This document shows positions 6,248-7,217 of a stretch of DNA of 7,217 nt, one piece after another; position 1 is the stretch's first letter; each line of letters starts with the position of its first letter. This DNA is from CAYRGQ01 sp964444885. GTDB lineage: Bacteria > Bacteroidota > Bacteroidia > Sphingobacteriales > Sphingobacteriaceae. The DNA lies in the NCBI GenBank assembly GCA_964444885.1, contig CAYUIZ010000131.1:1-7217 (forward strand). The letters are read 5' to 3'. The position numbers and the translations under genes are program-made. A model generated the notes under the pieces. That model saw only the letters and a program-made list of their open reading frames with translations. It searched no databases and was not told the DNA's origin.

Positions 6248-7039
6248 CTATACTTCTTCATTCAGCAGCTCTTCGAGCTCGTCGTGCGTGATGTTCATGT
6301 TGACATTGCCGTTCTTGGCGAAGGAGATTTGACCAGTTTCTTCCGATACGATTACGGCCACGGCGTCGCTCACTTCGGTGACGCCTATCGCTGCCCGGTG
6401 CCGGAGCCCGAAGTGGAGGGGCAAATCCTCACTGTCTGACAGGGGAAGGACACTGCTGGCCGTTTTGATTTTAAAATCGACGATAACCACGGCACCGTCG
6501 TGCAACGGGCTGTGTTTTTGAAATATGGTCTCGAGCAGGCGCTTGGATACCTGGGCATTCAAATATTCCCCACTGCTTTGGTAGTAGTCTTCGTCAAAAT
6601 ACTTGGAAAACACCAGCAGGGCACCGGTATGCGATTTAGACATGCTTCGGCAGGCATCGATGATTGGCTTGAGGTGTACACGGTTGTCGCGCTCGCGCGC
6701 CCGCTTGCTTACAAAAACCGAAAAAAGGTACTTCCGCCGCCGCATCGAGATATTTCGCCCTAAATGGATGAGAAATCGCCTGATCTCCTGCTGGAAAATG
6801 ACAACCAAAGCCAGCGGCCCGATACTGAAAAATCCGCTCAGTATAGGAGCAAGCAGGTCCATCTGCAGCTCTTGGGCAAGCCGCGATACCAGGAAAATCA
6901 AGCCGAGGGCCAAAAAGATGTTTAAGGCGATGGTGCCGCGGATGAGCCCGTAGATATAATACAGGATAACCGCGACAAGCATGATGTCGATCACATCCAG
7001 CAAGCGGATATTGAAAAAGCTGATATCGAGGCCTCCCAT
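6248..7039 (-). CDS. cdaA: Membrane diadenylate cyclase CdaA
   Basis: A 263-residue c-di-AMP synthase of the CdaA (DacA, YbbP) type, which condenses two ATP into c-di-AMP at the inner membrane. Three hydrophobic segments lie at about 13-32, 37-55 and 65-85, followed by the charged QQEIRRFL linker and a DAC domain from about 120. The domain shows GALLVF (139-144), the catalytic DGA motif in HSPLHDGAVV (D181, G182, A183) and RHR in FGLRHRAAIG (213-215). Length is normal for the family. The frame runs open back to an ATG at 7162, but the extra 41 residues contain two Cys and five Pro, lack family features and precede a typical CdaA start, so ATG 7039 is chosen. From memory, cdaA often follows folP in Bacteroidota; here at least 178 bases without an evident gene lie upstream. 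It is convergent with the DUF2911 gene. c-di-AMP commonly controls potassium uptake, osmotic balance and envelope homeostasis. Confidence 0.94.
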   Translation of the reverse strand: MGGLDISFFNIRLLDVIDIMLVAVILYYIYGLIRGTIALNIFLALGLIFLVSRLAQELQMDLLAPILSGFFSIGPLALVVIFQQEIRRFLIHLGRNISMRRRKYLFSVFVSKRARERDNRVHLKPIIDACRSMSKSHTGALLVFSKYFDEDYYQSSGEYLNAQVSKRLLETIFQKHSPLHDGAVVIVDFKIKTASSVLPLSDSEDLPLHFGLRHRAAIGVTEVSDAVAVIVSEETGQISFAKNGNVNMNITHDELEELLNEEV

Positions 7040-7190
7040 GGGTACGCAAGTTATAAAAATATTGCTAATGTTATCGGGGTTCGCATAAAATTGCCGGTAG
7101 AAAGGCACGTGCGGCAGGAAGGTACAGGTAGGGGGTGTTGCCTGTGTGCGGGTGCACGACAAATTTCCCCTTCATTACAAAAATCATTTT

Positions 7191-7215
7191 GTCATCCTGA
7201 CGACAGGAAGGATCT
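7191..7215. repeat. Short palindromic intergenic repeat (GTCATCCTGA...GAAGGATCT type), at the window edge
   Basis: The stretch begins GTCATCCTGA and ends GGAAGGATCT; ATCCT (7194-7198) is inverted against AGGAT (7209-7213). Sequences of this form are, from memory, abundant scattered intergenic repeats in Bacteroidota and some other phyla, reminiscent of REP elements. Only one unit is visible and the window ends here, so its extent is unknown. Confidence 0.5.
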
Positions 7216-7217
7216 AA

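Noticed and set aside
6161..6439. A 92-codon + strand open frame opposite the end of cdaA
   Set aside because: Most of it lies antisense to the conserved DAC domain, and it shows no features of its own.

Overview
The window looks like ordinary chromosome from a Bacteroidota bacterium, probably Sphingobacteriaceae-like. This is inferred from the gene families (a glucose/galactose-type MFS sugar permease, a GH123/DUF4091 lipoprotein, a DUF2911 exported protein, a CdaA diadenylate cyclase), from the lack of Shine-Dalgarno sites before the genes, and from one exact TAnnTTTG-type -7 promoter element. Base composition is moderately GC-rich. No prophage, IS element, CRISPR array, tRNA or rRNA was seen.

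Layout. (1) Positions 30-976, + strand: a DinB/YfiT-like four-helix protein overlaps by 4 bases (ATGA) with a hotdog-fold thioesterase strongly resembling MenI, the DHNA-CoA thioesterase of menaquinone synthesis. A strong intrinsic terminator follows at 1056-1096. (2) 977-1365: intergenic, with a possible very short transcript and several small dyads. (3) 1366-2640, +: a 12-helix sugar permease of the FucP/GluP/NagP group, closed by a terminator at 2667-2699. (4) 2888-4699, +: a GH123-type glycoside hydrolase lipoprotein with an apparent Asp-Glu catalytic pair, followed by a long hairpin at 4730-4770. (5) 4700-5172: a non-coding stretch with inverted ACCGGTT motifs and a likely promoter at 5075-5082. 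(6) 5173-6027, +: an exported DUF2911 protein with a helical, TPR-like tail. (7) 6028-6247: a convergent intergenic region with a terminator and further foldable sequence. (8) 6248-7039, - strand: the membrane diadenylate cyclase CdaA, which makes c-di-AMP. The right edge (7191-7215) carries a short palindromic repeat of a kind scattered in intergenic DNA.

The genes fall into separate transcription units. The only probable functional links are the DinB-like/MenI pair, by overlap, and more loosely the permease and the hydrolase, which could handle the same (amino)sugar. I see no convincing undescribed multi-gene system. The most interesting leads are the intergenic structures, the detached cdaA and the permease-hydrolase pairing.
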